Below the pieces are notes generated by a model that saw nothing but the letters and a program-made list of their open reading frames with translations, made no database searches and was not told where the DNA came from. Position numbers and translations under genes: made by a program. Shown piece by piece: positions 46,640 through 62,700 of a stretch of DNA of 64,000 bases (within the stretch, counting starts at the first letter, position 1; every line of letters starts with the position of its first letter). The stretch spans positions 18,918,501 through 18,982,500 of the forward strand of contig OY720097.1 of NCBI GenBank assembly GCA_963082875.1, in the 5' to 3' direction. This DNA comes from Corella eumyota. Lineage: Eukaryota; Chordata; Ascidiacea; Phlebobranchia; Corellidae.

Positions 46640-49600
46640 AATTTTATGTTTTGAGATTTCATAAATTTTTAAAAAAAAGTGTCATAATTTTTATGAATAT
46701 TAATATTTTTGAAAAATATTATGTAAACACGGTAATTGGACCTATGCGGTTCTAACACAACAATTATTTTTCGATTTAAAATTTGTTATTTTTTTTTTTA
46801 AATTTGTATGCAATATCATTGGCCAAAAATATCACGTGACCTAATTAAACCCAAAATAAAAATCATCTCAAACATTTGTTTTACTGAAAATTTTCGCAAA
46901 ATGTTCTATCTTGAATGTTAGTTAGGCCAATGCGCATCTAATGAAATACAAAATTTTAGGTTTTGAGATTTCATAAATTTTTAACAAAAGTTTCATAACT
47001 TTTATGAATATTAATATTTTTGAAAAATATTTTGTAAACACGGTAATTGGACCTGTGCGGTTCTAACAAAACAATTATTTTTCGATTTAAAATTTTTAAT
47101 TTTTTTTCAAAAAATTTGTATGCAATATCATTGGCCAAAAATATCACGTGACCTAATTAAACCTAAAATAAAAATTACCTCAAACTTTTGTTTTACTGAA
47201 AATTTTCGCGAAATGTTTTATGTTGAATGTTAGTTAGGCCAATGCGCGTCTAATAAAATACAAAATTTTAGGTTTTGAGATTTCATAAATTTTTAATAAA
47301 AGTTTCATAACTTTTATGAATATTAATATTTTCGAAAAATATTTTGTAAACATGGTAATTGGACCTGTGCGGTTCTAACAAAACAATTATTTTTCGATTT
47401 AAAATTTTTTATTTTTTTTCAAAAAATTTGTATGCAATATCATTGGCCAAAAATATCACGTGACCTAATTAAACCCAAAATAAAAATTATCTCAAACTTT
47501 TGTTTTACTGAAAATTTTTGCGAAATGTTTTATCTTGAATGTTAGTTAGGCCAATGCGCGTCTAATAAAATAAAAAATTTTATGTTTTGAGATTTCATAA
47601 ATTTTTAAAAAAAAGTGTCATAATTTTTATGAATATTAATATTTTTGAAAAATATTATGTAAACACGGTAATTGGACCTATGCGGTTCTAACACAACAAT
47701 TATTTTTCGATTTAAAATTTGTTATTTTTTTTTTTAAATTTGTATGCAATATCATTGGCCAAAAATATCACGTGACCTAATTAAACCCAAAATAAAAATC
47801 ATCTCAAACATTTGTTTTACTGAAAATTTTCGCAAAATGTTCTATCTTGAATGTTAGTTAGGCCAATGCGCATCTAATGAAATACAAAATTTTAGGTTTT
47901 GAGATTTCATAAATTTTTAACAAAAGTTTCATAACTTTTATGAATATTAATATTTTTGAAAAATATTTTGTAAACACGGTAATTGGACCTGTGCGGTTCT
48001 AACAAAACAATTATTTTTCGATTTAAAATTTTTAATTTTTTTTCAAAAAATTTGTATGCAATATCATTGGCCAAAAATATCACGTGACCTAATTAAACCT
48101 AAAATAAAAATTACCTCAAACTTTTGTTTTACTGAAAATTTTCGCGAAATGTTTTATGTTGAATGTTAGTTAGGCCAATGCGCGTCTAATAAAATACAAA
48201 ATTTTAGGTTTTGAGATTTCATAAATTTTTAATAAAAGTTTCATAACTTTTATGAATATTAATATTTTCGAAAAATATTTTGTAAACACGGTAATTGGAC
48301 CTGTGCGGTTCTAACAAAACAATTATTTTTCGATTTAAAATTTTTAATTTTTTTTCAAAAAATTTGTATGCAATATCATTGGCCAAAAATATCACGTGAC
48401 CTAATTAAACCCAAAATAAAAATTACCTCAAACTTTTGTTCTACTTCAAATTTTTGCAAAATGTTTTATCTTGAATGTTAGTTAGGCCAATGCGCGTCTA
48501 ATAAAATACAAAACTTTAGGTTTTGACATTTCATAAATTTTTAATAAAAGTTTCATAACTTTTATGAATATTAATATTTTTGAAAAATATTTTGTAAACA
48601 CGGTAATTGGACCTGTGCGGTTCTAACAAAACAACTATTTTTCGATTTAAAATTTTTTATTTTTTTTCAAAAAATTTGTATGCAATATCGTTGGCCAAAA
48701 ATATCACGTGACCTAATAAAAACCAAAATAAAAATTACCTCAAACTTTTGTTTTACTGAAAATTTTCGCGAAATATTTTATCTTGAATGTTAGTTAGGCC
48801 AATGCGCGTCTAATAAAATACAAAATTTTAGGTTTTGAGATTTCATAAATTTTTAATAAAAGTTTCATAACTTTTATGAATATTAATATTTTTGAAAAAT
48901 ATTTTGTAAACACGGTAATTGGACCTGTGCGGTTCTAACACAACAATTATTTTTCGATTTAAAATTTTTTATTTTTTTTCAAAAAATTTGTATGCAATAT
49001 CATTGGCCAAAAATATCACGTGACCTAATTAAACCCAAAATAAAAATTATCTCAAACTTTTGTTTTACTGAAAATTTTTGCGAAATGTTTTATCTTGAAT
49101 GTTAGTTAGGCCAATGCGCGTCTAATAAAATAAAAAATTTTATGTTTTGAGATTTCATAAATTTTTAAAAAAAAGTGTCATAATTTTTATGAATATTAAT
49201 ATTTTTGAAAAATATTATGTAAACACGGTAATTGGACCTATGCGGTTCTAACACAACAATTATTTTTCGATTTAAAATTTGTTATTTTTTTTTTTAAATT
49301 TGTATGCAATATCATTGGCCAAAAATATCACGTGACCTAATTAAACCCAAAATAAAAATCATCTCAAACATTTGTTTTACTGAAAATTTTCGCAAAATGT
49401 TCTATCTTGAATGTTAGTTAGGCCAATGCGCATCTAATGAAATACAAAATTTTATGTTTTGAGATTTCATAAATTTTTAACAAAAGTTTCATAACTTTTA
49501 TGAATATTAATATTTTTGAAAAATATTTTGTAAACACGGTAATTGGACCTGTGCGGTTCTAACAAAACAATTATTTTTCGATTTAAAATTTTTAATTTTT

Positions 49601-52600
49601 TTTCAAAAAATTTGTATGCAATATCATTGGCCAAAAATATCACGTGACCTAATTAAACCTAAAATAAAAATTACCTCAAACTTTTGTTTTACTGAAAATT
49701 TTCGCGAAATGTTTTATGTTGAATGTTAGTTAGGCCAATGCGCGTCTAATAAAATACAAAATTTTAGGTTTTGAGATTTCATAAATTTTTAATAAAAGTT
49801 TCATAACTTTTATGAATATTAATATTTTCGAAAAATATTTTGTAAACACGGTAATTGGACCTGTGCGGTTCTAACAAAACAATTATTTTTCGATTTAAAA
49901 TTTTTAATTTTTTGAAAAAAAATTGTATGCAATATCATTGGCCAAAAATATCACGTGACCTAATTAAACCTAAAATAAAAATTACCTCAAACTTTTGTTT
50001 TACTGAAAACTTTCGCGAAATGTTTTATGTTGAATGTTAGTTAGGCCAATGCGCGTCTAATAAAATACAAAATTTTAGGTTTTGAGATTTCATAAATTTT
50101 TAATAAAAGTTTCATAACTTTTATGAATATTAATATTTTCGAAAAATATTTTGTAAACACGGTAATTGGACCTGTGCGGTTCTAACAAAACAATTATTTT
50201 TCGATTTAAAATTTTTAATTTTTTTTCAAAAAATTTGTATGCAATATCATTGGCCAAAAATATCACGTGACCTAATTAAACCCAAAATAAAAATTACCTC
50301 AAACTTTTGTTCTACTTCAAATTTTTGCAAAATGTTTTATCTTGAATGTTAGTTAGGCCAATGCGCGTCTAATAAAATACAAAACTTTAGGTTTTGACAT
50401 TTCATAAATTTTTAATAAAAGTTTCATAACTTTTATGAATATTAATATTTTTGAAAAATATTTTGTAAACACGGTAATTGGACCTGTGCGGTTCTAACAA
50501 AACAACTATTTTTCGATTTAAAATTTTTTATTTTTTTTCAAAAAATTTGTATGCAATATCGTTGGCCAAAAATATCACGTGACCTAATAAAAACCAAAAT
50601 AAAAATTACCTCAAACTTTTGTTTTACTGAAAATTTTCGCGAAATATTTTATCTTGAATGTTAGTTAGGCCAATGCGCGTCTAATAAAATACAAAATTTT
50701 AGGTTTTGAGATTTCATAAATTTTTAATAAAAGTTTCATAACTTTTATGAATATTAATATTTTTGAAAAATATTTTGTAAACACGGTAATTGGACCTGTG
50801 CGGTTCTAACACAACAATTATTTTTCGATTTAAAATTTTTTATTTTTTTTCAAAAAATTTGTATGCAATATCATTGGCCAAAAATATCACGTGACCTAAT
50901 TAAACCCAAAATAAAAATTATCTCAAACTTTTGTTTTACTGAAAATTTTTGCGAAATGTTTTATCTTGAATGTTAGTTAGGCCAATGCGCGTCTAATAAA
51001 ATAAAAAATTTTATGTTTTGAGATTTCATAAATTTTTAAAAAAAAGTGTCATAATTTTTATGAATATTAATATTTTTGAAAAATATTATGTAAACACGGT
51101 AATTGGACCTATGCGGTTCTAACACAACAATTATTTTTCGATTTAAAATTTGTTATTTTTTTTTTTAAATTTGTATGCAATATCATTGGCCAAAAATATC
51201 ACGTGACCTAATTAAACCCAAAATAAAAATCATCTCAAACATTTGTTTTACTGAAAATTTTCGCAAAATGTTCTATCTTGAATGTTAGTTAGGCCAATGC
51301 GCATCTAATGAAATACAAAATTTTAGGTTTTGAGATTTCATAAATTTTTAACAAAAGTTTCATAACTTTTATGAATATTAATATTTTTGAAAAATATTTT
51401 GTAAACACGGTAATTGGACCTGTGCGGTTCTAACAAAACAATTATTTTTCGATTTAAAATTTTTAATTTTTTTTCAAAAAATTTGTATGCAATATCATTG
51501 GCCAAAAATATCACGTGACCTAATTAAACCTAAAATAAAAATTACCTCAAACTTTTGTTTTACTGAAAATTTTCGCGAAATGTTTTATGTTGAATGTTAG
51601 TTAGGCCAATGCGCGTCTAATAAAATACAAAATTTTAGGTTTTGAGATTTCATAAATTTTTAATAAAAGTTTCATAACTTTTATGAATATTAATATTTTC
51701 GAAAAATATTTTGTAAACACGGTAATTGGACCTGTGCGGTTCTAACAAAACAATTATTTTTCGATTTAAAATTTTTAATTTTTTTTCAAAAAATTTGTAT
51801 GCAATATCATTGGCCAAAAATATCACGTGACCTAATTAAACCCAAAATAAAAATTACCTCAAACTTTTGTTCTACTTCAAATTTTTGCAAAATGTTTTAT
51901 CTTGAATGTTAGTTAGGCCAATGCGCGTCTAATAAAATACAAAACTTTAGGTTTTGACATTTCATAAATTTTTAATAAAAGTTTCATAACTTTTATGAAT
52001 ATTAATATTTTTGAAAAATATTTTGTAAACACGGTAATTGGACCTGTGCGGTTCTAACAAAACAACTATTTTTCGATTTAAAATTTTTTATTTTTTTTCA
52101 AAAAATTTGTATGCAATATCGTTGGCCAAAAATATCACGTGACCTAATAAAAACCAAAATAAAAATTACCTCAAACTTTTGTTTTACTGAAAATTTTCGC
52201 GAAATATTTTATCTTGAATGTTAGTTAGGCCAATGCGCGTCTAATAAAATACAAAATTTTAGGTTTTGAGATTTCATAAATTTTTAATAAAAGTTTCATA
52301 ACTTTTATGAATATTAATATTTTTGAAAAATATTTTGTAAACACGGTAATTGGACCTGTGCGGTTCTAACACAACAATTATTTTTCGATTTAAAATTTTT
52401 TATTTTTTTTCAAAAAATTTGTATGCAATATCATTGGCCAAAAATATCACGTGACCTAATTAAACCCAAAATAAAAATTATCTCAAACTTTTGTTTTACT
52501 GAAAATTTTTGCGAAATGTTTTATCTTGAATGTTAGTTAGGCCAATGCGCGTCTAATAAAATACAAAATTTTATGTTTTGAGATTTCATAAATTTTTAAA

Positions 52601-53500
52601 AAAAAGTGTCATAATTTTTATGAATATTAATATTTTTGAAAAATATTATGTAAACACGGAAATTGGACCTGTGCGGTTCTAACACAACAATTATTTTTCG
52701 ATTTAAAATTTGTTATTTTTTTTTAAAATTTGTATGCAATATCATTGGCCAAAAATATCACGTGACCTAATTAAACCCAAAATAAAAATTATCTCAAACA
52801 TTTGTTTTACTGAAAATTTTCGCAAAATGTTCTATCTTGAATGTTAGTTAGGCCAATGCGCATCTAATGAAATACAAAATTTTAGGTTTTGAGATTTCAT
52901 AAATTTTTAACAAAAGTTTCATAACTTTTATGAATATTAATATTTTTGAAAAATATTTTGTAAACACGGTAATTGGACCTGTGCGGTTCTAACAAAACAA
53001 TTATTTTTCGATTTAAAATTTTTAATTATTTTTCAAAAAATTTGTATGCAAAATATCATTGGCCAAAAATATCACGTGACCTAATTAAACCTAAAATAAA
53101 AATTACCTCAAACTTTTGTTTTACTGAAAATTTTCGCGAAATGTTTTATGTTGAATGTTAGTTAGGCCAATGCGCGTCTAATAAAATACAAAATTTTAGG
53201 TTTTGAGATTTCATAAATTTTTAATAAAAGTTTCATAACTTTTATGAATATTAATATTTTCGAAAAATATTTTGTAAACACGGTAATTGGACCTGTGCGG
53301 TTCTAACAAAACAATTATTTTTCGATTTAAAATTTTTAATTTTTTTTCAAAAAATTTGTATGCAATATCATTGGCCAAAAATATCACGTGACCTAATTAA
53401 ACCCAAAATAAAAATTACCTCAAACTTTTGTTCTACTTCAAATTTTTGCAAAATGTTTTATCTTGAATGTTAGTTAGGCCAATGCGCGTCTAATAAAATA
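46640..53500 (+). repeat. Pentameric higher-order repeat (1560 bp) with 3- and 6-monomer variants
   Basis: The marker ATTTTATGTT occurs at 46641, 47577, 49137, 51008 and 52568, giving steps of 936, 1560, 1871 and 1560 bases. The independent marker GACATTTC, at about 48530, 50395, 51955 and 53517, steps by about 1870, 1560 and 1560. The 1871 step contains one extra monomer near 49860-50170. Confidence 0.8.
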
Positions 53501-53799
53501 CAAAACTTTAGGTTTTGACATTTCATAAATTTTTAATAAAAGTTTCATAACTTTTATGAATATTAATATTTTTGAAAAATATTTTGTAAACACGGTAATT
53601 GGACCTGTGCGGTTCTAACAAAACAACTATTTTTCGATTTAAAATTTTTTATTTTTTTTCAAAAAATTTGTATGCAATATCGTTGGCCAAAAATATCACG
53701 TGACCTAATGAAAACCAAAATAAAAATTACCTCAAACTTTTGTTTTACTGAAAATTTTCGCGAAATATTTTATCTTGAATGTTAGTTAGGCCAATGCGC

Positions 53800-56700
53800 G
53801 TCTAATAAAATACAAAATTTTAGGTTTTAAGATTTCTTAAATTTTTAATAAAAGTTTCATAACTTTTATGAATATTAATATTTTCGAAAAATATTTTGTA
53901 AACACGGTAATTGGACCTGTGCGGTTCTAACACAACAATTATTTTTCGATTTAAAATTTTTTATTTTTTTTCAAAAAATTTGTATGCAATATCATTGGCC
54001 AAAAATATCACGTGACCTAATTAAACCCAAAATAAAAATTATCTCAAACTTTTGTTCTACTTAAAATTTTTGCAAAATGTTTTATCTTGAATGTTAGTTA
54101 GGCCAATGCGCGCCTAATTATATATAAAATTTCAGATTTTAAGATTTCATAAATTTTTAATAAAAGTTTCATAACTTTTATGAATATTAATATTTTCGAA
54201 AAATATTTTGTAAACACGGTAATTGGACCTGTGCGGTCCTAACACAACAATTATTTTTCGATTTAAAATTTGTCATTTTTTTAAAAAAAATTTGTATGCA
54301 ATATCATTGGCCAAAAATATCACGTGACCTAATTAAACCCAAAATAAAAATTACCTCAAACATTTGTTTTACTGAAAATTTTCGCGAAATGTTTTATCTT
54401 GAATGTTAGTTAGGCCAATGCGCGTCTAATAAAATACAAAATTTTAGGTTTTGAGATTTCATAAATTTTTAATAAAAGTTTCATAACTTTTATGAATATT
54501 AATATTTTCGAAAAATATTTTGTAAACACGGTAATTGGACCTGTGCGGTTCTAACACAACAATTATTTTTCGATTTAAAATTTGTTATTTTTTTTTTTTA
54601 AATTTGTATGCAATATCATTGGCCAAAAATATCACGTGACCTAATTAAACCCAAAATAAAAATTACCTCAAACTTTTGTTTTACTGAAAATTTTCGCGAA
54701 ATGTTTTATGTTGAATGTTAGTTAGGCCAATGCGCGTCTAATAAAATACAAAATTTTAGGTTTTGAGATTTCATAAATTTTTAATAAAAGTTTCATAACT
54801 TTTATGAATATTAATATTTTCGAAAAATATTTTGTAAACACGGTAATTGGACCTGTGCGGTTCTAACAAAACAACTATTTTTCGATTTAAAATTTTTTAT
54901 TTTTTTTCAAAAAATTTGTATGCAATATAGTTGGCCAAAATTATCACGTGACCTAATGAAAACCAAAATAAAAATTACCTCAAACTTTTGTTTTACTGAA
55001 AATTTTCGCGAAATATTTTATCTTGAATGTTAGTTAGGCCAATGCGCGTCTAATAAAATACAAAATTTTAGGTTTTGAGATTTCATAAATTTAAAAAAAA
55101 AAGTGTCATAATTTTTATAAATATTAATATTTTTGAAAAATATTATGTAAACACGGTAATTGGACCTGTGCGGTTATAACACAACAATTATTTTTTGATT
55201 TAAAATTTTTTATTTTTTTCCAAAAAATTTGTATGCAATTGGCCAAAAATATCACGTGACCTAATGAAAAGCAAAATAAAAATTACCTCAAACTTTTGTT
55301 TTACTGAAAATTTTTACGAAATGTTTTATCTTGAATGTTAGTTAGGCCAATGCGCGTCTAATAAAATACAAAATTTTAGGTTTTGAGATTTCATAAATTT
55401 TTAATAAAAGTGTCATAACTTTTATGAATATTAATATTTTTGAAAAATATTAGGTAATCACGGTAATTGGACCTGTGCGGTTCTAACACAACAATTATTT
55501 TTCGATTTAAAATTTTTTATTTTTTTTTTTAAATTTGTATGCAATATCATTGGCCAAAAATATCACGTGACCTAATTAAACCCAAAATAAAAATTATCTC
55601 AAACTTTTGTTTTACTGAAAATTTTCGCGAAATGTTTTATCTTGAATGTTAGTTAGGCCAATGCGCGTCTAATAAAATACAAAATTTTAGGTTTTGAGAT
55701 TTTATAAATTTTTAATAAAAGTTTCATAACTTTTATGAATATTAATTTTTTTGTAAAATATTTTGTGAACATGGTAATTGGACCTGTGCGGTTCTAACAC
55801 AACAATTATTTTTTGATTTAAAATTTTTTATTTTTTTTCAAAAAATTTGTATGCAATATCATTGGCCAAAAATATCACGTGACCTAATGAAAACCAAAAT
55901 AAAAATTACCTCAAACTTTTGTTTTACTGAAAATTTTCGCGAAATATTTTATCTTGAATGTTAGTTAGGCCAATGCGCGTCTAATAAAATACAAAATTTT
56001 AGGTTTTGAGATTTCATAAATTTAAAAAAAAAAGTGTCATAATTTTTATAAATATTAATATTTTTGAAAAATATTATGTAAACACGGTAATTGGACCTGT
56101 GCGGTTATAACACAACAATTATTTTTTGATTTAAAATTTTTTATTTTTTTCCAAAAAATTTGTATGCAATTGGCCAAAAATATCACGTGACCTAATGAAA
56201 AGCAAAATAAAAATTACCTCAAACTTTTGTTTTACTGAAAATTTTTACGAAATGTTTTATCTTGAATGTTAGTTAGGCCAATGCGCGTCTAATAAAATAC
56301 AAAATTTTAGGTTTTGAGATTTCATAAATTTTTAATAAAAGTGTCATAACTTTTATGAATATTAATATTTTTGAAAAATATTAGGTAATCACGGTAATTG
56401 GACCTGTGCGGTTCTAACACAACAATTATTTTTCGATTTAAAATTTTTTATTTTTTTTTTTAAATTTGTATGCAATATCATTGGCCAAAAATATCACGTG
56501 ACCTAATTAAACCCAAAATAAAAATTATCTCAAACTTTTGTTTTACTGAAAATTTTCGCGAAATGTTTTATCTTGAATGTTAGTTAGGCCAATGCGCGTC
56601 TAATAAAATACAAAATTTTAGGTTTTGAGATTTTATAAATTTTTAATAAAAGTTTCATAACTTTTATGAATATTAATTTTTTTGTAAAATATTTTGTGAA

Positions 56701-59700
56701 CATGGTAATTGGACCTGTGCGGTTCTAACACAACAATTATTTTTTGATTTAAAATTTTTTATTTTTTTTCAAAAAATTTGTATGCAATATCATTGGCCAA
56801 AAATATCACGTGACCTAATGAAAACCAAAATAAAAATTACCTCAAATTTTTGTTTTACTGAAAATTTTTGCGAAATGTTTTATCTTGAATGTTAGTTAGG
56901 CCAATGCGCGTCTAATAAAATACCAAATTTTAGGTTTTAAGATTTCATAAATTTTTAATAAAAGTTTCATAACTTTTATGAATATTAATATTTTTGAAAA
57001 ATATTTTGTAAACACGGTAATTGGACCTGTGCGGTTCTAACACAACAATTATTTTTCTATTTAAAATTTTTTATTTTTTTTTTCAAAAAATTTGTATGCA
57101 ATATCATTGGCCAAAAATATCACATGACCTAATGAAACCCAAAATAAAAATTACCCCAAACTTTTGTTTTACTGAAAATTTTCGCGAAATGTTTTATCTT
57201 GAATGTTAGTTAGGCCAATGCGCGTCTAATAAAATACAAAATTTTAGGTTTTGAGATTTCATAAATTTTTAATAAAAGTTTCATAACTTTTATGAATATT
57301 AATATTTAAAAAAAATATTTTGTAAACACGGTAATTGGACCTGTGCGGTTCTAACAAAACAATTATTTTTCGATTTAAAATTTTTAATTTTTTTTCAAAA
57401 AATTTGTATGCAATATCATTGGCCAAAAATATCACGTGACCTAATTAAACCCAAAATAAAAATTACCTCAAACTTTTGTTCTACTTCAAATTTTTGCAAA
57501 ATGTTTTATCTTGAATGTTAGTTAGGCCAATGCGCGTCTAATAAAATACAAAACTTTAGGTTTTGACATTTCATAAATTTTTAATAAAAGTTTCATAACT
57601 TTTATGAATATTAATATTTTTGAAAAATATTTTGTAAACACGGTAATTGGACCTGTGCGGTTCTAACAAAACAACTATTTTTCGATTTAAAATTTTTTAT
57701 TTTTTTTCAAAAAATTTGTATGCAATATCGTTGGCCAAAAATATCACGTGACCTAATGAAAACCAAAATAAAAATTACCTCAAACTTTTGTTTTACTGAA
57801 AATTTTCGCGAAATATTTTATCTTGAATGTTAGTTAGGCCAATGCGCGTCTAATAAAATACAAAATTTTAGGTTTTGAGATTTCTTAAATTTTTAATAAA
57901 AGTTTCATAACTTTTATGAATATTAATATTTTCGAAAAATATTTTGTAAACACGGTAATTGGACCTGTGCGGTTCTAACACAACAATTATTTTTCGATTT
58001 AAAATTTTTTATTTTTTTTCAAAAAATTTGTATGCAATATCATTGGCCAAAAATATCACGTGACCTAATTAAACCCAAAATAAAAATTATCTCAAACTTT
58101 TGTTCTACTTAAAATTTTTGCAAAATGTTTTATCTTGAATGTTAGTTAGGCCAATGCGCGCCTAATTATATATAAAATTTCAGATTTTGAGATTTCATAA
58201 ATTTTTAATAAAAGTTTCATAACTTTTATGAATATTAATATTTTCGAAAAATATTTTGTAAACACGGTAATTGGACCTGTGCGGTCCTAACACAACAATT
58301 ATTTTTCGATTTAAAATTTGTCATTTTTTTAAAAAAAATTTGTATGCAATATCATTGGTCAAAAATATCACGTGACCTAATTAAACCCAAAATAAAAATT
58401 ACCTCAAACATTTGTTTTACTGAAAATTTTCGCGAAATGTTTTATCTTGAATGTTAGTTAGGCCAATGCGCGTCTAATAAAATACAAAATTTTAGGTTTT
58501 GAGATTTCATAAATTTTTAATAAAAGTTTCATAACTTTTATGAATATTAATATTTTCGAAAAATATTTTGTAAACACGGTAATTGGACCTGTGCGGTTCT
58601 AACACAACAATTATTTTTCGATTTAAAATTTGTTATTTTTTTTTTTTAAATTTGTATGCAATATCATTGGCCAAAAATATCACGTGACCTAATTAAACCC
58701 AAAATAAAAATTACCTCAAACTTTTGTTTTACTGAAAATTTTCGCGAAATGTTTTATGTTGAATGTTAGTTAGGCCAATGCGCGTCTAATAAAATACAAA
58801 ATTTTAGGTTTTGAGATTTCATAAATTTTTAATAAAAGTTTCATAACTTTTATGAATATTAATATTTTCGAAAAATATTTTGTAAACACGGTAATTGGAC
58901 CTGTGCGGTTCTAACAAAACAATTATTTTTCGATTTAAAATTTTTAATTTTTTTTCAAAAAATTTGTATGCAATATCATTGGCCAAAAATATCACGTGAC
59001 CTAATTAAACCCAAAATAAAAATTACCTCAAACTTTTGTTCTACTTAAAATTTTTGCAAAATGTTTTATCTTGAATGTTAGTTAGGCCAATGCGCGTCTA
59101 ATAAAATACAAAATTTTAGGTTTTGAGATTTCATAAATTTTTAATAAAAGTTTCATAACTTTTATGAATATTAATATTTTTGAAAAATATTTTGTAAACA
59201 CGGTAATTGGACCTGTGCGGTTCTAACAAAACAACTATTTTTCGATTTAAAATTTTTTATTTTTTTTCAAAAAATTTGTATGCAATATCGTTGGCCAAAA
59301 TTATCACGTGACCTAATGAAAACCAAAATAAAAATTACCTCAAACTTTTGTTTTACTGAAAATTTTCGCGAAATATTTTATCTTGAATGTTAGTTAGGCC
59401 AATGCGCGTCTAATAAAATACAAAATTTTAGGTTTTGAGATTTCATAAATTTTTAAAAAAAAGTGTCATAATTTTTATAAATATTAATATTTTTGAAAAA
59501 TATTATGTAAACACGGTAATTGGACCTGTGCGGTTATAACACAACAATTATTTTTTGATTTAAAATTTTTTATTTTTTTCCAAAAAATTTGTATGCAATT
59601 GGCCAAAAATATCACGTGACCTAATGAAAAGCAAAATAAAAATTACCTCAAACTTTTGTTTTACTGAAAATTTTTACGAAATGTTTTATCTTGAATGTTA

Positions 59701-62700
59701 GTTAGGCCAATGCGCGTCTAATAAAATACAAAATTTTAGGTTTTGAGATTTCATAAATTTTTAATAAAAGTGTCATAACTTTTATGAATATTAATATTTT
59801 TGAAAAATATTATGTAAACACGGTAATTGGACCTGTGCGGTTCTAACACAACAATTATTTTTCGATTTAAAATTTTTTATTTTTTTTTTTAAATTTGTAT
59901 GCAATATTATTGGCCAAAAATATCACGTGACCTAATTAAACCCAAAATAAAAATTACCTCAAACTTTTGTTCTACTTAAAATTTTTGCAAAATGTTTTAT
60001 CTTGAATGTTAGTTAGGCCAATGCGCGTCTAATAAAATACAAAATTTTAGGTTTTGAGATTTCATAAATTTTTAATAAAAGTTTCATAACTTTTATGAAT
60101 ATTAATATTTTCGAAAAATATTTTGTAAACACGGTAATTGGACCTGTGCGGTTCTAACAAAACAATTATTTTTCGATTTAAAATTTTTAATTTTTTTTCA
60201 AAAAATTTGTATGCAATATCATTGGCCAAAAATATCACGTGACCTAATTAAACCCAAAATAAAAATTACCTCAAACTTTTGTTCTACTTCAAATTTTTGC
60301 AAAATGTTTTATCTTGAATGTTAGTTAGGCCAATGCGCGTCTAATAAAATACAAAACTTTAGGTTTTGACATTTCATAAATTTTTAATAAAAGTTTCATA
60401 ACTTTTATGAATATTAATATTTTTGAAAAATATTTTGTAAACACGGTAATTGGACCTGTGCGGTTCTAACAAAACAACTATTTTTCGATTTAAAATTTTT
60501 TATTTTTTTTCAAAAAATTTGTATGCAATATCGTTGGCCAAAAATATCACGTGACCTAATAAAAACCAAAATAAAAATTACCTCAAACTTTTGTTTTACT
60601 GAAAATTTTCGCGAAATATTTTATCTTGAATGTTAGTTAGGCCAATGCGCGTCTAATAAAATACAAAATTTTAGGTTTTGAGATTTCATAAATTTTTAAT
60701 AAAAGTTTCATAACTTTTATGAATATTAATATTTTTGAAAAATATTTTGTAAACACGGTAATTGGACCTGTGCGGTTCTAACACAACAATTATTTTTCGA
60801 TTTAAAATTTTTTATTTTTTTTCAAAAAATTTGTATGCAATATCATTGGCCAAAAATATCACGTGACCTAATTAAACCCAAAATAAAAATTATCTCAAAC
60901 TTTTGTTTTACTGAAAATTTTTGCGAAATGTTTTATCTTGAATGTTAGTTAGGCCAATGCGCGTCTAATAAAATACAAAATTTTATGTTTTGAGATTTCA
61001 TAAATTTTTAAAAAAAAGTGTCATAATTTTTATGAATATTAATATTTTTGAAAAATATTATGTAAACACGGAAATTGGACCTGTGCGGTTCTAACACAAC
61101 AATTATTTTTCGATTTAAAATTTGTTATTTTTTTTTTAAATTTGTATGCAATATCATTGGCCAAAAATATCACGTGACCTAATTAAACCCAAAATAAAAA
61201 TTATCTCAAACATTTGTTTTACTGAAAATTTTCGCGAAATATTTTATCTTGAATGTTAGTTAGGCCAATGCGCGTCTAATAAAATACAAAATTTTAGGTT
61301 TTGAGATTTCTTAAATTTTTAATAAAAGTTTCATAACTTTTATGAATATTAATATTTTCGAAAAATATTTTGTAAACACGGTAATTGGACCTGTGCGGTT
61401 CTAACAAAACAATTATTTTTCGATTTAAAATTTTTAATTATTTTTCAAAAAATTTGTATGCAAAATATCATTGGCCAAAAATATCACGTGACCTAATTAA
61501 ACTTAAAATAAAAATTACCTCAAACTTTTGTTTTACTGAAAATTTTCGCAAAATGTTTTATGTTGAATGTTAGTTAGGCCAATGCGCGTCTAATAAAATA
61601 CAAAATTTTAGGTTTTGAGATTTCATAAATTTTTAATAAAAGTTTCATAACTTTTATGAATATTAATATTTTCGAAAAATATTTTGTAAACACGGTAATT
61701 GGACCTGTGCGGTTCTAACAAAACAATTATTTTTCGATTTAAAATTTTTAATTTTTTTTCAAACAATTTGTATGCAATATCATTGGCCAAAAATATCACG
61801 TGACCTAATTAAACCCAAAATAAAAATTACCTCAAACTTTTGTTCTACTTCAAATTTTTGCAAAATGTTTTATCTTGAATGTTAGTTAGGCCAATGCGCG
61901 TCTAATAAAATACAAAACTTTAGGTTTTGACATTTCATAAATTTTTAATAAAAGTTTCATAACTTTTATGAATATTAATATTTTTGAAAAATATTTTGTA
62001 AACACGGTAATTGGACCTGTGCGGTTCTAACAAAACAACTATTTTTCGATTTAAAATTTTTTATTTTTTTTCAAAAAATTTGTATGCAATATCGTTGGCC
62101 AAAAATATCACGTGACCTAATGAAAACCAAAATAAAAATTACCTCAAACTTTTGTTTTACTGAAAATTTTCGCGAAATATTTTATCTTGAATGTTAGTTA
62201 GGCCAATGCGCGTCTAATAAAATACAAAATTTTAGGTTTTGAGATTTCTTAAATTTTTAATAAAAGTTTCATAACTTTTATGAATATTAATATTTTCGAA
62301 AAATATTTTGTAAACACGGTAATTGGACCTGTGCGGTTCTAACACAACAATTATTTTTCGATTTAAAATTTTTTATTTTTTTTCAAAAAATTTGTATGCA
62401 ATATCATTGGCCAAAAATATCACGTGACCTAATTAAACCCAAAATAAAAATTATCTCAAACTTTTGTTCTACTTAAAATTTTTGCAAAATGTTTTATCTT
62501 GAATGTTAGTTAGGCCAATGCGCGCCTAATTATATATAAAATTTCAGATTTTGAGATTTCATAAATTTTTAATAAAAGTTTCATAACTTTTATGAATATT
62601 AATATTTTCGAAAAATATTTTGTAAACACGGTAATTGGACCTGTGCGGTCCTAACACAACAATTATTTTTCGATTTAAAATTTGTCATTTTTTTAAAAAA

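Noticed and set aside
28725-61573. Recurring 61-62-residue open frames (MDLCGSN... type) in the satellite
   Set aside because: They begin at TTG rather than ATG, recur only because the monomer repeats, and pass through a variable homopolymer run that shifts frame in most copies. No coding constraint is visible.
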